Assembly (NCBI RefSeq): GCF_932276165.1 | Contig: NC_063986.1 | Span: forward strand, 5,220,501 to 5,284,500 | From: Plutella xylostella | Taxonomy: Eukaryota; Arthropoda; Insecta; Lepidoptera; Plutellidae | Direction: 5' to 3' | Length of the DNA stretch: 64,000 bases | In this document: one piece after another, positions 1 through 13,194 of the stretch | Layout: every line of letters begins with the position of its first letter | Position numbering within the stretch: the stretch's first letter is position 1 | Notes under the pieces: generated by a model | Told to the model about the DNA's origin: nothing | The model's input: the letters and a program-made list of their open reading frames with translations, nothing else | The model's database searches: none | Position numbers and translations under genes: made by a program

Positions 1-1280
1 ATATCTAGGTACATTTGTGCATTACAGTAGGGGTTACATAACAAAGCCAATTACAGGTTTCCACGTATAAAAAATAAACAGTAAAGAAGCTTAAAGTCCT
101 AAATCATCGTCTTTCTAGAGGACATAGTTAAATATAAAGGTTATAAACATGAAGAGAACAAAGAATACATAATTAAGTATAAGTAATATAACAACGACTT
201 ACATAATTACATAAGTAACAATAGTTAAAGTAATAGTATGCAGTTTGTAGTTCCCAGAAGCAACATAAAGTACCAACAAAAAAAAAAAAATTATATATAT
301 GTACTTATTAGGATGTTTAGGTTTGATGAGATTGGCGTATAGAATTAAGATATATATTTATCATACAGTAAATAAATAGTAGTAGGTTGTAATCGGTTGT
401 AATCATTTAAATAATAACATTTTGCGTCACATAAAGAACAAAAGACAACTGAGAATCTTCAGAAAATTCATACCTATTTGACCATCACTGATAAGTAAGT
501 ATATACTTAATAAAAACATAACAGTGCCCTACGACTGCCATTTTGCGAATCTTGGGATCAGTAGTTAAACTGCTAGAAAAAAATGTTATAGGTATAACTG
601 TTAGGTATGTATATAACAGTGCCCTACGACTGACATTTAGCGAGTCTTGGGATCAGTGAATAAACTGCTGGATAATGTAAGGATATAGCATAAACAACAA
701 AAATATCAAAGGGTGTAGGTATGTATTTATAGCTATACGGTTTCAATAACAACAATTTGAGCTAAATTCTCAATTGTATAATTTAATCTATATGCATACA
801 TTCCTAGCCCTACGATTATAAAAAAATATATCTTGGGATCGGTCGTCATGCGATAATACACAGACCGCTAGGTATGGACATATAATTACTTTACTATAAT
901 CTAAGTCAGTACAGTCGTGTAAAGCAATGTAAAGCAACACTATATCATACGGTACAGTTCATAGTTCTTGCGTCAGTTAAATAAAATAAGACATAAAAAA
1001 TAGATCTAGTGTTCATTAAGATGCTCAATTATACTTTTTTTGAAGGTTAGCTTTGAACAGATGAAGGGGAAGAATAACAGCCTTTTGTCCGGATCCAACA
1101 ATTACTGCTGTACTTAAGTACATAGTTAATTTGTGGAGCTAGCATAACTTGTATGGAAATTCTTCTATTCTGAGAGAGGGTCCTGTGTCAACTCCCTGTC
1201 TCACTCAACTCTCTCGAGTGGAACATTAATTTGTACCTTGGAGTCCTTTAAATGGAAAACAAAATCTCACGAAACCTCAC
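1..1280. other. AT-rich noncoding DNA, probably intron or downstream region of the minus-strand transporter
   Basis: No coding exon is recognisable on either strand. By comparison with the plus-strand paralogue, the minus-strand transporter still needs two coding exons to the left of its donor at 1280, but no GC-richer block with the expected membrane-helix coding is present. Those exons therefore lie beyond the window edge or are lost. The stretch also holds a degenerate three-copy repeat at 518-875. Confidence 0.6.
518..875. repeat. Three degenerate copies of a 65-75 bp repeat
   Basis: Copies lie at about 518-590, 614-680 and 803-875. Each has a GCCCTACGA core, then CTTGGGATC about 25-30 bp later, and the motif CTGCTAG, CTGCTGG or CCGCTAGG near its end. 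The first two are close; the third is more diverged and displaced by about 120 bp. This looks like an old local tandem duplication. I do not recognise the family. Confidence 0.6.
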
Positions 1281-4200
1281 CTCAAATGCGTAGGGAACAG
1301 CGCGACGCACATAGCAGTATACAACCCTAGCGTCATGATTCCCAGCAGGAACCCGGCGAACAGAGCGGCGCTGGCCACCGCGCTGGGGACCGCGTTCACG
1401 AGGAGACCGCAGAGGCCGATGATGGACGTGGTGGCGATCGTCATGTTGCGCCGACCCGTGCGGTCCAGGACCTGAGGGGTGGCTGTGGTTGTAGGTGGAT
1501 GTGGGATGTGGGATATCCATAGGTGTATGCTGCTCAACCCCTCATATGTGGGGTTGAGCAGGCCGTATATTTTGTGCCGTAGGTTAGACGACATAGTTTG
1601 GGAAGGTTATGTTGAATGGATAACTGATTGAAAATTGTTTTTTGGGGTTTCTGAAGCATAGGTATTCGATTAATTAATTAATGTGTTCACGTGCTCGAGG
1701 ATATTCGGTCAGAAGGGCAATTTTCAGAAATGAACACATGCAAACTTTGCGTCAAGTTTCCATCAGCAAAAAACCCGATATACATAACTTACACATATGT
1801 ATATAAGAAGGTAAAAAATATGTATTACCAAGCTGATGAGTGCGTTGACGGTGGACTGGAAGCCGGCCACCGCCAGCACCAGCAGCAGCGCCGTCTCGTT
1901 CAGCGCGCACGGAGTCACGTTCGGCTGGAAAGAGATAGGTATCTTTAAGAATTTCATCTTAGTAGGGAGCTCGAAAGAGGCCTCTTCGGATGTCGAATCA
2001 TTTCTTTTACATATAAAAATTTGTCCAGCACAAACTATAAGCAGTCAGGGGCTGAGGGCAACGGAGGATGGCGTGAATCACGTCCATGTGTGATAGTCAT
2101 TGCGTTATATTGTAAGTACATACCGACCATAAAAAAACAAAACAAAGTTCTAAGTAAAAATTGGTTTGTTTACATCAGGCGGCTGGTCTAGGGCCTGTCG
2201 GATGATGCCGCAGAGCGTCTGGTCGCGCCCGTCGCCCGACTGCAGTACCGACACAAACTGGTCCATGATGCGCGGCAGCCAGACTGCAAACGCGTTCACT
2301 CTGACAGGAAACGAAGATTGTTATCTAATATAGTTAGTACTTGCAATTAGATAAAAGTTTGTTTGGGTTCAGACCCTTGGGTTTTAAGTATGCCCGCAGG
2401 AAAAACTTTAATTTTAAGGTAGAAATGATCGCTGTTGGCAATAAGTGGTTGATGTTCTATGACCCCCTAATCCCTATGGACCAGACGCCAAAATCAAAGT
2501 TATCATGATGTAAGCATCCAGCTTTCTCTGATAACTACAACCCGCAACAGATACCTACTACAGATTGGTCATGTCTGATTTAAGGATGACCTGCTTATGC
2601 TTGCCAGTCTTTATTTTAATTATTAGGATTGTACAATTGGTACTGACTGTTTGAAGATGAAGAGCAAGGCGACGATGATGGTGTATCTCAGGAGCGGCGG
2701 CCGGAACAGCGGCACGATCTGATCCGAAGCCTTCGCTTTAGTCTTGCTCTTGTTAGATTCTTCCGGTTGTAGTGATGTTACCTGAAGAAATTGTACTATT
2801 TTAGTAGAACAAATATTTTGACTACAATGCAGCCAAGTTGCTGCGGGAAGTATACGTGGCTAGTTTTTTATAATTACTTATAGGCAGGTAGACCAATGTG
2901 TAGAAAAATATGTTTTTTATACGATGACATTTTTTTATTTTGTAACCAAGTCATAAGTAACCTTTACCCTATTTCCAGTCAACACATACCCGAAATTCCC
3001 CAGGCTGTCTATTGAACCAGTGCATGTATCTCAACGCCTCCACCGCCTCCGCCTCCTTGCCCTGAAGCAGCAGGAACTTGGGGCTCTCCTTGATGAACAG
3101 AAGACCCAGCAGACTGAGGAGACTCGGCAGCGAGTAGACCACCACCACCGTGCGCCACGAGTTCCAGTAGATGTCCAGGGCGGAGATGTAGTAGGAGAAG
3201 CCCAGCGGGATTATCGGGATGGCCAGGACTGAAAGATTGCAAAGTCATAGGTTTATAGACTGCCAGTGGTGGCCAGTGGTGGCCAGTGGTGGCTGAATGG
3301 GAAAAACTGAGCATAAAGAAGAAAGTATAGTGGCGCTCCTAGGGAGTATACAACAACTGCTGGTAACTAAGAGTATATTTAGTGGCTTTCATATATATTC
3401 ACGCAGAACTACCCGTACGGTAGCGAGGACTAGGAAACATGATTTGTCATCGATAAGCGATGAATTAATCACATGTAGCTGATCTTTATACAGAATACCT
3501 CATCACCTTCACCGTCCCCCAACCCCATGTACGCGGGCTTTACGGCCTCAAATACATTATGGATCGACTGTCTCTCTCACCTGCCATGATCCCCTGCGAC
3601 AGCAGCGAGATGCTGGTGACGAGCAGCAGCAGCAGGTTGCGGCGCGCCAGCGGCACCGACTCGCTGATCAGAGTGATGGCTAGAGAAAACATGCCCGACG
3701 CGCTGTGGGGGGAACAACAAAGAACATAATTATGTAGGTGAGTAAATTGTATGTGTGACATGGAAAGGTTCCTTGAAAGCCGCACTTTGTGGCTCAAGAG
3801 ATGGTTATCCTGATAACTATGCACGCCTATAAATGTGCAGACTGTTCAAAATCATAAAGAATGTTATATTTTACTATGGTTTCTTCATAAAGATGAACAT
3901 ATAATGGAAGCCTCGTATTTTTTTTTTATTGTCGGATCACTAACTCTTATACCTATCATGCTTACGAGGGCTGATAGGACTGAACATGCTCGTATCTTAT
4001 AAAGAGGATGCTTACAAGGGATGCTAAAGATACTGCTGTAGTAGCAGCAGCAGCAGCTTCAAAGGAAACCTGTGGACTTACATGAGTGTAGCAGTGAATT
4101 GGAAGGCCATCAGCATGGCCCAGTGCACGGCGAGGCTGGCCAGCGCGTTGACCACAGCCGCCAGCACCAGCGACAGCACCAGCATGTTGCGCCGCCCGCG

Positions 4201-5335
4201 CGTGTCGCCCAGGTAGCCCCAGATTACTGCGCCGATTATTGAACCTGCCAGGGTTGGATTGGCATTACATTATTGTATAGGTATCTGTGCTGATGTTTAT
4301 AGGACATTCTTTGCGGTTGCTGACGCCTCCCGTGTCAACTACGTCACAACTCACAACTTAATGATAAGAAGGTGTAATTATCTCACCATAGTGGAATGAA
4401 GAAGCCTGGATGAAGTGGTTAGGCTACGGCGGAGCATTGAAAACAATCCAAGAGGTCACGCAAAGACATTCGATCTCTTCGGGAACACAAGTCTTTCGAC
4501 ATTTTGTCCTGGAGGGTGAGAAACAAAGAAAAACTCCGTATGTACTGAAAACATCACTTACCTATCATAGGCACGGAAGCCATGAGTCCCTGCTGCGTGG
4601 AGGTGGACCCCAGCTCGCAGGCGCTCGTGGGCACGATGATGGTGTTGCTGTAGGCCACGCACGCGAAGGACACCACCACCGCGCCCGTCACCAGCGTGTG
4701 GAACCAGTTGTAGAGACCGAAACCTGGAGGAAGAGGGGTTTGGTGTAGAGAGCATAAAAAAACGGGTAGTTTGCTGACACAGAGCGCGCAATCGTCAAGT
4801 AGAGGTAGGTAGAGTGAAATAATGGTAACAACCGCCATAAAGAAGTTTAGTAGGACAACAGTATTCTTTGTAATTTACGCTGAACATTTTTTTCATTGAC
4901 CTCTTTCATTAACTAATTTCGGGATCTAGGATACCAGTTATAGAATTCCTGGCTTTCAATCACTTTTTCAACTTCACCAAAGGTTAACTGGTAGAAAAAT
5001 GCTGCTAGCATTAAGTTCGCCTTTGTATCAATTTACTTTGTGCAATAAAGAATTTAATAATAATAATAATATAAATTGTATTTATAATGCAGGTATTTCG
5101 GTGGTAGGTAACTAAGTATATTTATCCGGAACACCGAAAAGCTAGCCATATAGGGTGCATGAATCAATCCGTATGACTAATACCATCGCATGCTTGCTAA
5201 TATCGCTAGCAGTGCCGAATAAATCCTACAGGCAGATCCTAAACGATACACAAACCCACCAGTTTGGTCCAATGCTTCCTCGAAGGGCGTCGCCGCGGCC
5301 ATCATCTTGGCTTTTTCCTGATTGTCCGAAGACAT
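1281..5335 (-). CDS. SV2/SVOP-like major facilitator transporter, 3' end missing (partial)
   Basis: Predicted multi-pass membrane transporter of the synaptic vesicle glycoprotein 2-like branch of the major facilitator superfamily; the substrate cannot be told from sequence. Coding exons on the minus strand are 5335-5260 (start, MSSDNQEK), 4723-4562, 4244-4082, 3702-3581, 3228-2990, 2781-2648, 2300-2174, 1924-1829 and 1471-1281. All have GT-AG borders and the phases join without a break, giving about 436 codons. Exon 3 carries the MFS loop signature GYLGDTRGRRNM. Exon 5 carries ESPKFLLLQGKEAEA, typical of SV2-like proteins. The last visible exon has the second signature RTGRRNM and ends in FPTHLR. 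Exon lengths match the plus-strand paralogue at 6738-13194 almost exactly. The last two exons of that paralogue have no counterpart here, so the gene continues past position 1 or is truncated. Confidence 0.9.
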
Positions 5336-6737
5336 TTTACACTTGATCACTACTTATATGTGTTTTTTTTACTACTACCAAAATTAAATGTAGAGCAGAG
5401 AGGAGCCCTTTCAGTTTCACAAAATCATGATCACACTTTTCACGTTTACAAAAACTAGGCTCACGATCACGAGGATGCTTTGAGGCGATTAATGAATTTT
5501 TTGCAAACTTTGATACTTACACTAATTATAGATTAAATAAAAACATATGTTTTGATTGAATTAAGATTACCTTTGTACTGTAGCGACCATGTCATACTAA
5601 TAAACATGGGATTTCATACTCTTATGTTTACGAACATACGGACGATAACGCGACTGTACTGTGTATTTTCCGTGGTTGTACATAATCGATGAAAGAAGCG
5701 ATTAAATACATACAGGTACTTACCTATGTAGTGATAAATGTTGTTATCTCTTAACCATTTTTTAATCCCATTCTTGATAATAATGGTAAGTATTTATAAC
5801 TAATGAATGTTTATTTCCTTACTCTACAACATAGGCGCGTAACAGGCGCAACTGAAGCGTCCGTAGTCGAGCGGGCCTCAGTGATCGTAACTGATCAGCC
5901 ATTGGATGGGTGACCAATTTCAAGTGGTGCTTTTCTGGACGCTTCCGTGCTTCGGACGGCACGTTAAGCCGTGGGTCCCGGTTGCTGCTTCGGCAGCAGT
6001 CGTTAAGCCTAGTCAGAGGCCTTCGGGCGGCTTGAAAACATCTGACAGTCGGGTTGCCCACTTACCCGACAACTCTCTCAGCACAAGCTTGCTTGTGTTG
6101 GGGTCTACCAACCCGCACTTGGCCAGCGTGGTGGACTAGGCCTAAACCCTTCCTTCATTGGAAGGAGACCCGTGCCCTAGCAGTGGGGACGTAATGGGTC
6201 GTGATGATGATGACAACATAGGACTAATATCGTACCTACCTTAGTGTTAATCTATCCTACTTTATAAACATAATATTATACCCGCGCATGGAGCTTGCTT
6301 ATTGCGGTTCTCATTGAAATAAAAATATCTGATAAGTAGTTAAATAGGCAGGTACAATATTAAGTTACTTACTAAATAAATAAAAATACTTACCTACTTA
6401 AACATATTTCTTGTCTGTATTAAATTTAATGGATCAGTTGACAGCAAAACAATTAAGTATTGCATTATTTACCAATTACAGCAATGAGCCATGAAAGATC
6501 ATTTAAATATACGAGTAGCTAGGTGTAGGTACATGCAGAGATCTACGCCAAAATTATCATACTAGCTCTAGTCTTTATAGCAGCAACATTGCAAGTTGTA
6601 CGAATGTACCAAACATAAATTCATAGTTAACGTATATAATGTTAGATTTCTAAGTTGTGATGGACTTTTAAAAAGTTATTTTGTGATCTCCAAGAACTTA
6701 TAAAATTATACAGGGTCTGTCTTTTACGTGGTTAGAA
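5336..6737. promoter_or_regulatory. Divergent intergenic region between the two transporter paralogues
   Basis: The start codons of the two paralogues lie 1.4 kb apart and point away from each other, so any shared promoter or enhancer must lie here. A 377-bp SINE (5836-6212) occupies the middle. The rest is AT-rich with no clear TATA/initiator pair, so transcription starts cannot be placed. The regulatory role is inferred from the layout only. Confidence 0.45.
5836..6212 (+). mobile_element. SINE with a 5S rRNA-like head and GATGAT tail
   Basis: Flanked by a perfect 10-bp target-site duplication, acaacatagg, at 5826-5835 and 6213-6222, which fixes its ends. The first 80 bases include ATTGGATGGGTGACC, which matches the 3' internal-promoter part of 5S rRNA, preceded by an AGTGATCGTAACTGATCAG stretch also resembling 5S. 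The body is GC-rich and the element ends in a short GATGATGATGA run. This is what a 5S-derived (SINE3-type) retroposon should look like. The 5S origin is an inference from motif similarity; the retroposition is shown directly by the duplication. Confidence 0.75.
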
Positions 6738-9700
6738 ATGACATCTTTAAAAATTGAGAATGAAAAGGTACCATTTGAAGTTGCACTTGATCGCACAGGT
6801 GAGTTAATTAATTTTTGACAATTCATTAGAAGCTGCCTTCTTATACCTACTTATCCCAAATGATAATAACAAAATGTCCTACATTAGTAAGTACTTACTT
6901 AGTTACTAGTTAGTTACTTATTCAATTTATTTTCGGAAACCCACCCCACCCCGATTTTAATGTAACATTTATTTAAAGTACCGCTCAACTTTAAAAAAAT
7001 CATTTAAAATCATGTTCAGGATTTTTGGTACCTACAAGGTAAGTATCACTTAGATTATTTGCCTACATTAATATATACTTAGGCAAATAATCTAACTAAG
7101 CTATACACATAATAGGCTAGCGAATCATTTATTACTGTACGAATTATTAATTCATAATTTACGAACGCCGAATGTAGGTCAATATTTCCTGTGATCTAGT
7201 TTTACTGATAGACCTAGACCTAGTGCACTAAGACACACTATACCCTACATAGGAAACCATTTAAAATAAGGGAATGCCTGAATTAGTTATTTTTACAAGT
7301 AGGTCCCTCAACCTTAAACAGGGGGACGGTAGTGGCTGGATGAGGACAGTGTCGTGGCGCTGGTCGGGAGAGGCCTATGCCTAGCAGTGGACGATTCGTG
7401 TCTGATGATGATGATGATAAGGTACGTACGTCTATGGCTTTCAAGGCGAGTTAGGTTTGGCACTTTACCTTATAAATTAGTACCATATAACTAAGTGATA
7501 CGTTGATAGGCCGGGTTCTTCCACAGTAAAGATAACGATGCTTCATCTTTGAACAACCCAAGTCAGGCTTTCGTTTCGAATGCACAGAATATCATTGGAA
7601 TGTACTTTATTTATTTCTGACCCACCTTTGCATAGACGATGACGTCGAAACCTAGATGTCAATAGGTAGTAGTTACTTACCTAATAACTCTTACTGCCAG
7701 ATTCTATAACTCTATCTATAACTGGTAGTTACTTTCATACGACTTTTGATTATGTCAAAATCGTATGAAAGTAACTACCAGTTATGGATAGATAGAGATA
7801 TAGAAACTGGCAGTTACTGTAGCTTAAATTATATCTAAATTAGTTTATCGACAATTCGTCCAATTAAATTAGTGATAATTTGGCATCGAGACCTAATTTA
7901 GTGCAGATGTTTTCAATAGATCAGAAGGAGATTGTATTTTGTTTACTTATTCCCAATCTCAGGCGCCCTAATTCCGCATTACGTATCTATCTAACTAGGT
8001 ACCTAGGTATATCAGGATCTTTCCGGACGGAAGGACTACGGATGGTTATTATTTACTCTATAGTCCCACTACTTTCACTGTTTTAGTTTAGGGCTACCTC
8101 TACGTACCTCCCTACCTCTACCTACTTACCTACAAAACAATTGTTTAGGTACCCTAGACTGTGTTGCTTAAGTACCTACTTCTCATTTGACAGTAATTCA
8201 TCCTCATCATCAGCCTATAGTAGTCTACTGATGGACGTAGGTCTCTTTCAAAGCACGCCACTGAATACGATCTATAGCTTTCCGCATCCAATCATAGCCA
8301 CAGCCACCTCTTCGTCCTTTTACTCGCCAAAATCTTACCAAAATGGTGTCTGAGTGTTTTAGTTTAGGGCTACCTCTACAAAACAAAATATTTAAATCCT
8401 GTGCTTCCAAGGAGAGTGAAAGTACTCAAGTACCTATACTTACTTTTACCTTTATATTACTCACCAAACTGCTTGTCTGTCCTCAGGCTTCGGCCTCTAC
8501 AACTGCTTCCACACGCTGACCTCTGGGCTAGCCATCGTGTCGTTCGGAGTGGTGGCGTTCAGCAGCACCGTGGTGGTCCCCGCCAGCGCCTGCGAGCTAG
8601 GCACCTCTCGCGCTCAGCAGGGCGTACTGGCCGCCGCGCCTGTTATAGGTAAGACAGCCACTTTTTTCCGGGTCCGAGAAGAGTCTGGGAGGTCACTCTC
8701 TAAGAACAAGAATAGTCAAGCAATCATGATAGAGCCGTGGTTATCGCAGCGCTCCGAAGCTTCGGAAAAACAAAACACGTCGATTGTTGATCTTCTTTTA
8801 GTGGCGTCTCCTACCGGAGGTTGGCAATCATCACGCGTTTTTTACTACCTATTTCATGCTTCTATAGGCCTATGTTTTCCAGCACTCCCACCAATTTACC
8901 GCCTACCCTTTGCAGGTTCAATCCTGGGCGCGTTCGCGTGGGGCTACCTGGGCGACACTCGCGGGCGGCGCCGCATGCTGCTGCTGTCCCTGTCTCTGGC
9001 GCTGGTCTTCAACACCCTGGCCAGCCTCGCCGTCAACTGGGTCATGCTGATGCTGCTGCAGTTTACTGCTACCTTCATGTGAGCTAGTGTTTTGGGACTC
9101 TCGACGCTTATTTATAGAGACGACCCTTTTCCGAGTTGAAAGCTGGACTGGATGATAGGAACTTAGGAACCTCCTCGAGTGGCGTTTCACGTATGACCTA
9201 GGGAGACTGACAGGCCAATCATTTCACAAATTTCCAAACCATATTCTAGCTGTGTGGCCTAACTTGCATGATGAGTACATGCGGATTTAGTGTTGTTCAT
9301 GAAATTCATTCAAATCTTGTTAAGCTTGTATTGCACATTGTATAAATTAGTAAAAAGTATCCGTGCCTAAACATCCATGTACAATTTTTCATTTTACAAA
9401 CTCTAAAGTGTTCGTTAACTAATTGTAATTACGCGGTGATTAGGCACGGCTCCGGTTGTTGGGAATCCGGTCCACGCCGGTCACGGCACTTACCCTGCCT
9501 CGTGTTGACTTGATAGACATAAACTATGTGCCCATCACTGTATCCAATTCCGGAATAATATCGGATACTGTCAATAGATAATGAATGCAGAAATCTATTT
9601 TATATTTCCTTTTAAATAATTTACATAATGTACCTAGTAACTTATGTATGGATTGCAAAACCTTAAACATGCTAATCGCCAGTATTTTATCGGAACGTTC

Positions 9701-12700
9701 CTTGACCATATAGTGTCAAGCGTACTATGAAGAGTACTAAATTACAGAAAGTAAATTCTACGTCATTGTGTAGCTTTTATTTATTTATGAACACTTCATT
9801 GTACACAAAAGCTCAGTATAATTAAATCATAAATTAAAAACACAGTAAAAGAATAGGTACAAAGGCGGGCTTATTGCTAAAATCTGTTTCTTCCAGCCAA
9901 CCTTTGTGCTTGTCATTATTTATCTATCCTAAGCATTAATAGGCCTCGATCCAACAGCTTCCTTCTAATGCCCCCTGTCTGCTGCAGGTCTTGCGGCAAG
10001 TACACTCTGTCGATGACGCTGCTGAGCGAGTGCGTCCCTCGTGCCCGGAGGAGCCAGGCCGTGCTGGTGGTGGCCAGCGTCTACCTGCTCACGCAGGGGA
10101 TCATGGCAGGTCAGAGGAGACAGGTTATGATTGATTTGGGTGTCTATTTCATCATCAGCTTGTAGTCACGTTCACTAGACAGACATCACTGATGCGTCTG
10201 TCATGAAGGAGCGTCACAACACTCTGTCCTCGGCCTTTCTCACCCAGCCACTACCGGCTACTGAGGGTGTCGTATTGCCTAATTTCCATTAGAGAACTCG
10301 TTTGGTTCCAATCCAATGCTACGGATAACGCGTCCCAAGACTTCTTTATCCCAATGCTAAGCGTGCAACAACAAACCTAGCCACCTAATATCTCTACCTG
10401 ACGTACACTTCCAGCGATCGCGATCCCGATCATCCCCCTCACATTCTCGTACCCGCTGCCCTTCCTGGGCATCACTTGGACCTCGTGGCGCCTGCTCCTG
10501 CTGGCCTACTCCGTGCCGAGCGCGCTGTGCCTGCCGTGTGTGCTGATGCTGCACGAGAGCCCCAAGTACCTGTTGCTGCGGGGGGAGGAGGGGCAAGCGC
10601 TGGATGTGCTGCGGGCCATCCATAGGGTGAATCATAGGGGCTGTGGGGAGGAGTTCGATGTGAGTGTTGGCGGTAGCTTTGTTTTAAAGTTTATTTTAGT
10701 CTTCTCACGTCTTATCTCTGCATTGGTGGAGCTTGAGTTGACCTAAAGGTTGCCTCTGTCCATGTGTTTTTTGGAAAAAAAACGTATTAAGTACTTATCT
10801 TTATCATGCATACCTATTTCTCTACTTACATTCTTTTCCATCATCTTATTATCCTTTTCTGTAGGTTAAAGGAGTGTTAGCAGAAAATAACCCTGCAGGA
10901 GAACCAAAATCGAAGAGGGATCAAATTGTGCCTCTTTTCAGAGCTCCACTCATAAAGTATACCATTATAATGGCTGCACTATTCGTATTCCAACAGTAAG
11001 TAACATTTTGGTAATATGGACCACCGTAGCTTATGAAAGTGAGCACGATACCCTGAAGATCTTAAAAGTTTATCTTAATGAATGTAAACTACTATACCTA
11101 TACCCCATTTATATTTCAGAGTCGGTTCATTTGTGATATGGCTGCCGAGGATTGCGAACCAATATGTGAACATCGTCCAAAGTGGAGATGGGACCAACAA
11201 GACCCTGTGTGGTATTATCAGAACTGCCATCACTACCCCGCCCAATGTGAGCAATCATAACATGTACTTAGGTATTTTGTCATCAACTCATCATCAGCTT
11301 GTAATAAATTAGTTCTTTTCAGGGCAGTCAGAGACTGTCACTTATCTGACTGTCCAATTCCTTCAACACGGTCACAAACCATGGCACAATAGGCACCTTA
11401 CGAGTACATACTACATACGACATTCTTCATAACACATCCATACTTTGTATTTATCTCTTTCAGCCCGACGCAGCCCCGTGTTCACTGAATGTCCCGTCGC
11501 TGATCATCGTGATCGCCGTGTGCGTGTTCCAGTCCACGGTTAATTTAATTATTAGTTTGGTGAGTACTGAACAGCTATTGGCAATGATTCACCAAGGGGA
11601 TGTGAGTTTATGGAGCCAACTCTGAAATCACAAATAAAAACAGCTGTTCCATGGAGACAAAGTTCTTTTCTGCACTTCTGCTCCCATCATTAAAGTTCTG
11701 AATGTCGCTTAATTTAAACCTGCATTCATGAAGTTCACTGATAAAACTCCACCCTGTTAATCATTTCCTCAATGAAACATGATTCTTACAAACTTACAAC
11801 ACCCCTAACTTATTCCCAGGTGGTGAACCGCACCGGGCGTCGCAACATGGTGATATTCGGAACCTCAGCGGTGGGTCTGTGCGGAGTCGTCACCAACCTG
11901 GTCCCTAACGCCTACGGCAGTGGGGTGCTATTCGTCTGCTTCTGTCTCGGGATCCTCGCGCACGGACTGTACACAGCGATGGCGGTAGCGCTTTTCCCTA
12001 CATCTGTGAGGTTTGTAGTGTTGGAGGAACTGGATATAAACTTTCCATCAGAGTTATACATGAGGCTACATGTCCTATGCACACACACACACGTCTATGA
12101 ATTATTTGGTCATAATAACTTTTGTTTATGACATGAACCATCCTACCCATCAATAAGATTCCATCACGATTCAACAATGTTACATAGTATATGAGAGTAG
12201 ATAAAGAGTTTAAAGCGTGCTAGATGATCCCTGATGAATGATGATTGGCACCCGACCGACAAGAACTCTAATTAAAAGATTAATCCTCAAGGGGCTACCT
12301 ACCCCAGAAGGGCTAGCACGAGGCGCAATTAAGATGTGACAATAGTTTTGCATCGCGCTCACTCAACGCGCAGCCTCAAGAGCGAGCGCGACGAGTTCTT
12401 TTGTATGGGCTCCGTGCTCGCCCTTCTGAACTATTCTTCTAGCTTAGCATCTGGTTCTTGTCAGCCCAGTGACAAACCACCCAGGTAGCAGGGAATACCG
12501 ATACAGCAGGCATGTTGAATAAAGCTATGAAGTCAAAAAGGAAAGTCATTGTTTACTTCTTCAGAGCGATGGCAGTGTCTCTGGTGCTGGCGGCGGGTCG
12601 CGTGGGAGTATTCGCGGCGATACAGATCCTCAACCTGCTGCTGCACAGCCACTGCGAGGCGGGCTTCTACATCTTCGCTACTCTGTTTGCTTGTAAGTAT

Positions 12701-13194
12701 TATACCTACTGACTTATTAATTTGTTAGTGTTGGTTAAATGCGGTGTGGAGTGAGAGGTTGATGGTTACATTGTCAGCCAAAACTACCAACCTGCTAGGT
12801 ACAATGTCTATCGCTATTGGATTTTATACCCCGATATAAGCTGCCTATCATAGAATAACGAGACTAGCACTTGTACTTGTTATTCTATGCTGCCTATCCA
12901 TCAGGAGCGGTGACGGCTCGCGGAGCGAATTCGTGTGTGAGCTTGGTGTGAGCTTATTCAATTTGCGCTCCGCTCATTGGATGATTTTGCCTCGCACACC
13001 CGAGCTGGACAGGCATCCTTAAATATTTTCGGATGTGTTAGGTACTTCTTTAAGAACCTACTCATACCTACTTATTTTTTTTTGTATCAGCTTCAGCGAT
13101 AGTGGCCCTGTTTCTGCCCGACGATCGAATGCTGATGAAAGCTTCAGCGCCAGAAAAAAATGAGGACACCGAGAAAGAACAATCAAAGCTGTGA
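6738..13194 (+). CDS. SV2/SVOP-like major facilitator transporter (complete)
   Basis: Predicted plasma- or vesicle-membrane transporter of the SV2-like major facilitator branch, substrate unknown. Coding exons: 6738-6798 (start, MTSLKIENEK), 8487-8648, 8916-9078, 9988-10109, 10415-10659, 10865-10995, 11120-11246, 11464-11559, 11820-12010, 12565-12692 and 13091-13194 (TGA). All borders are AG/GT and the phases join to 1530 nt, 509 residues, the usual size of insect SV2-like proteins. Exon 3 has the MFS signature GYLGDTRGRRRM, exon 5 has HESPKYLLLRGEE, exon 9 has RTGRRNM and ALFPTSVR, and the hydrophilic tail is rich in E and K. It is the divergent neighbour of the minus-strand paralogue, with the same exon count and near-identical exon lengths over the nine comparable exons. 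The start was chosen because it precedes the conserved FE.ALD.TG stretch also found at the paralogue's start. No convincing poly(A) signal is seen before the transposon at 13372. Confidence 0.93.
7321..7421 (+). mobile_element. LINE 3'-tail fragment in intron 1 of the transporter
   Basis: About 100 bp ending in GGAGAGGCCTATGCCTAGCAG, a short spacer and a (TGATGA)n run. This is the typical 3' end of lepidopteran RTE-like retroelements and resembles the end of the RTE copy at 54650-54722. No coding capacity remains. Confidence 0.6.
7685..7818. repeat. Hairpin (foldback) element with arms of about 60 bp in intron 1
   Basis: The left arm running to about 7753 (containing AACTGGTAGTTACTTTCATA) is matched in inverted orientation by the right arm (TATGAAAGTAACTACCAGTT, at about 7763-7783, and onward to 7818). 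The loop is short. This is a MITE-like foldback structure of unknown family. Confidence 0.7.
12305..12428. repeat. Short inverted-repeat element in intron 9 of the plus-strand transporter
   Basis: Ends are imperfect inverted copies: CAGAAGGGCTAGCACGAGG on the left and CTCCGTGCTCGCCCTTCTG on the right. The middle has GC-rich runs such as GCGCTCACTCAACGCGC. It looks like a dispersed MITE-type repeat. No coding. Confidence 0.6.
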
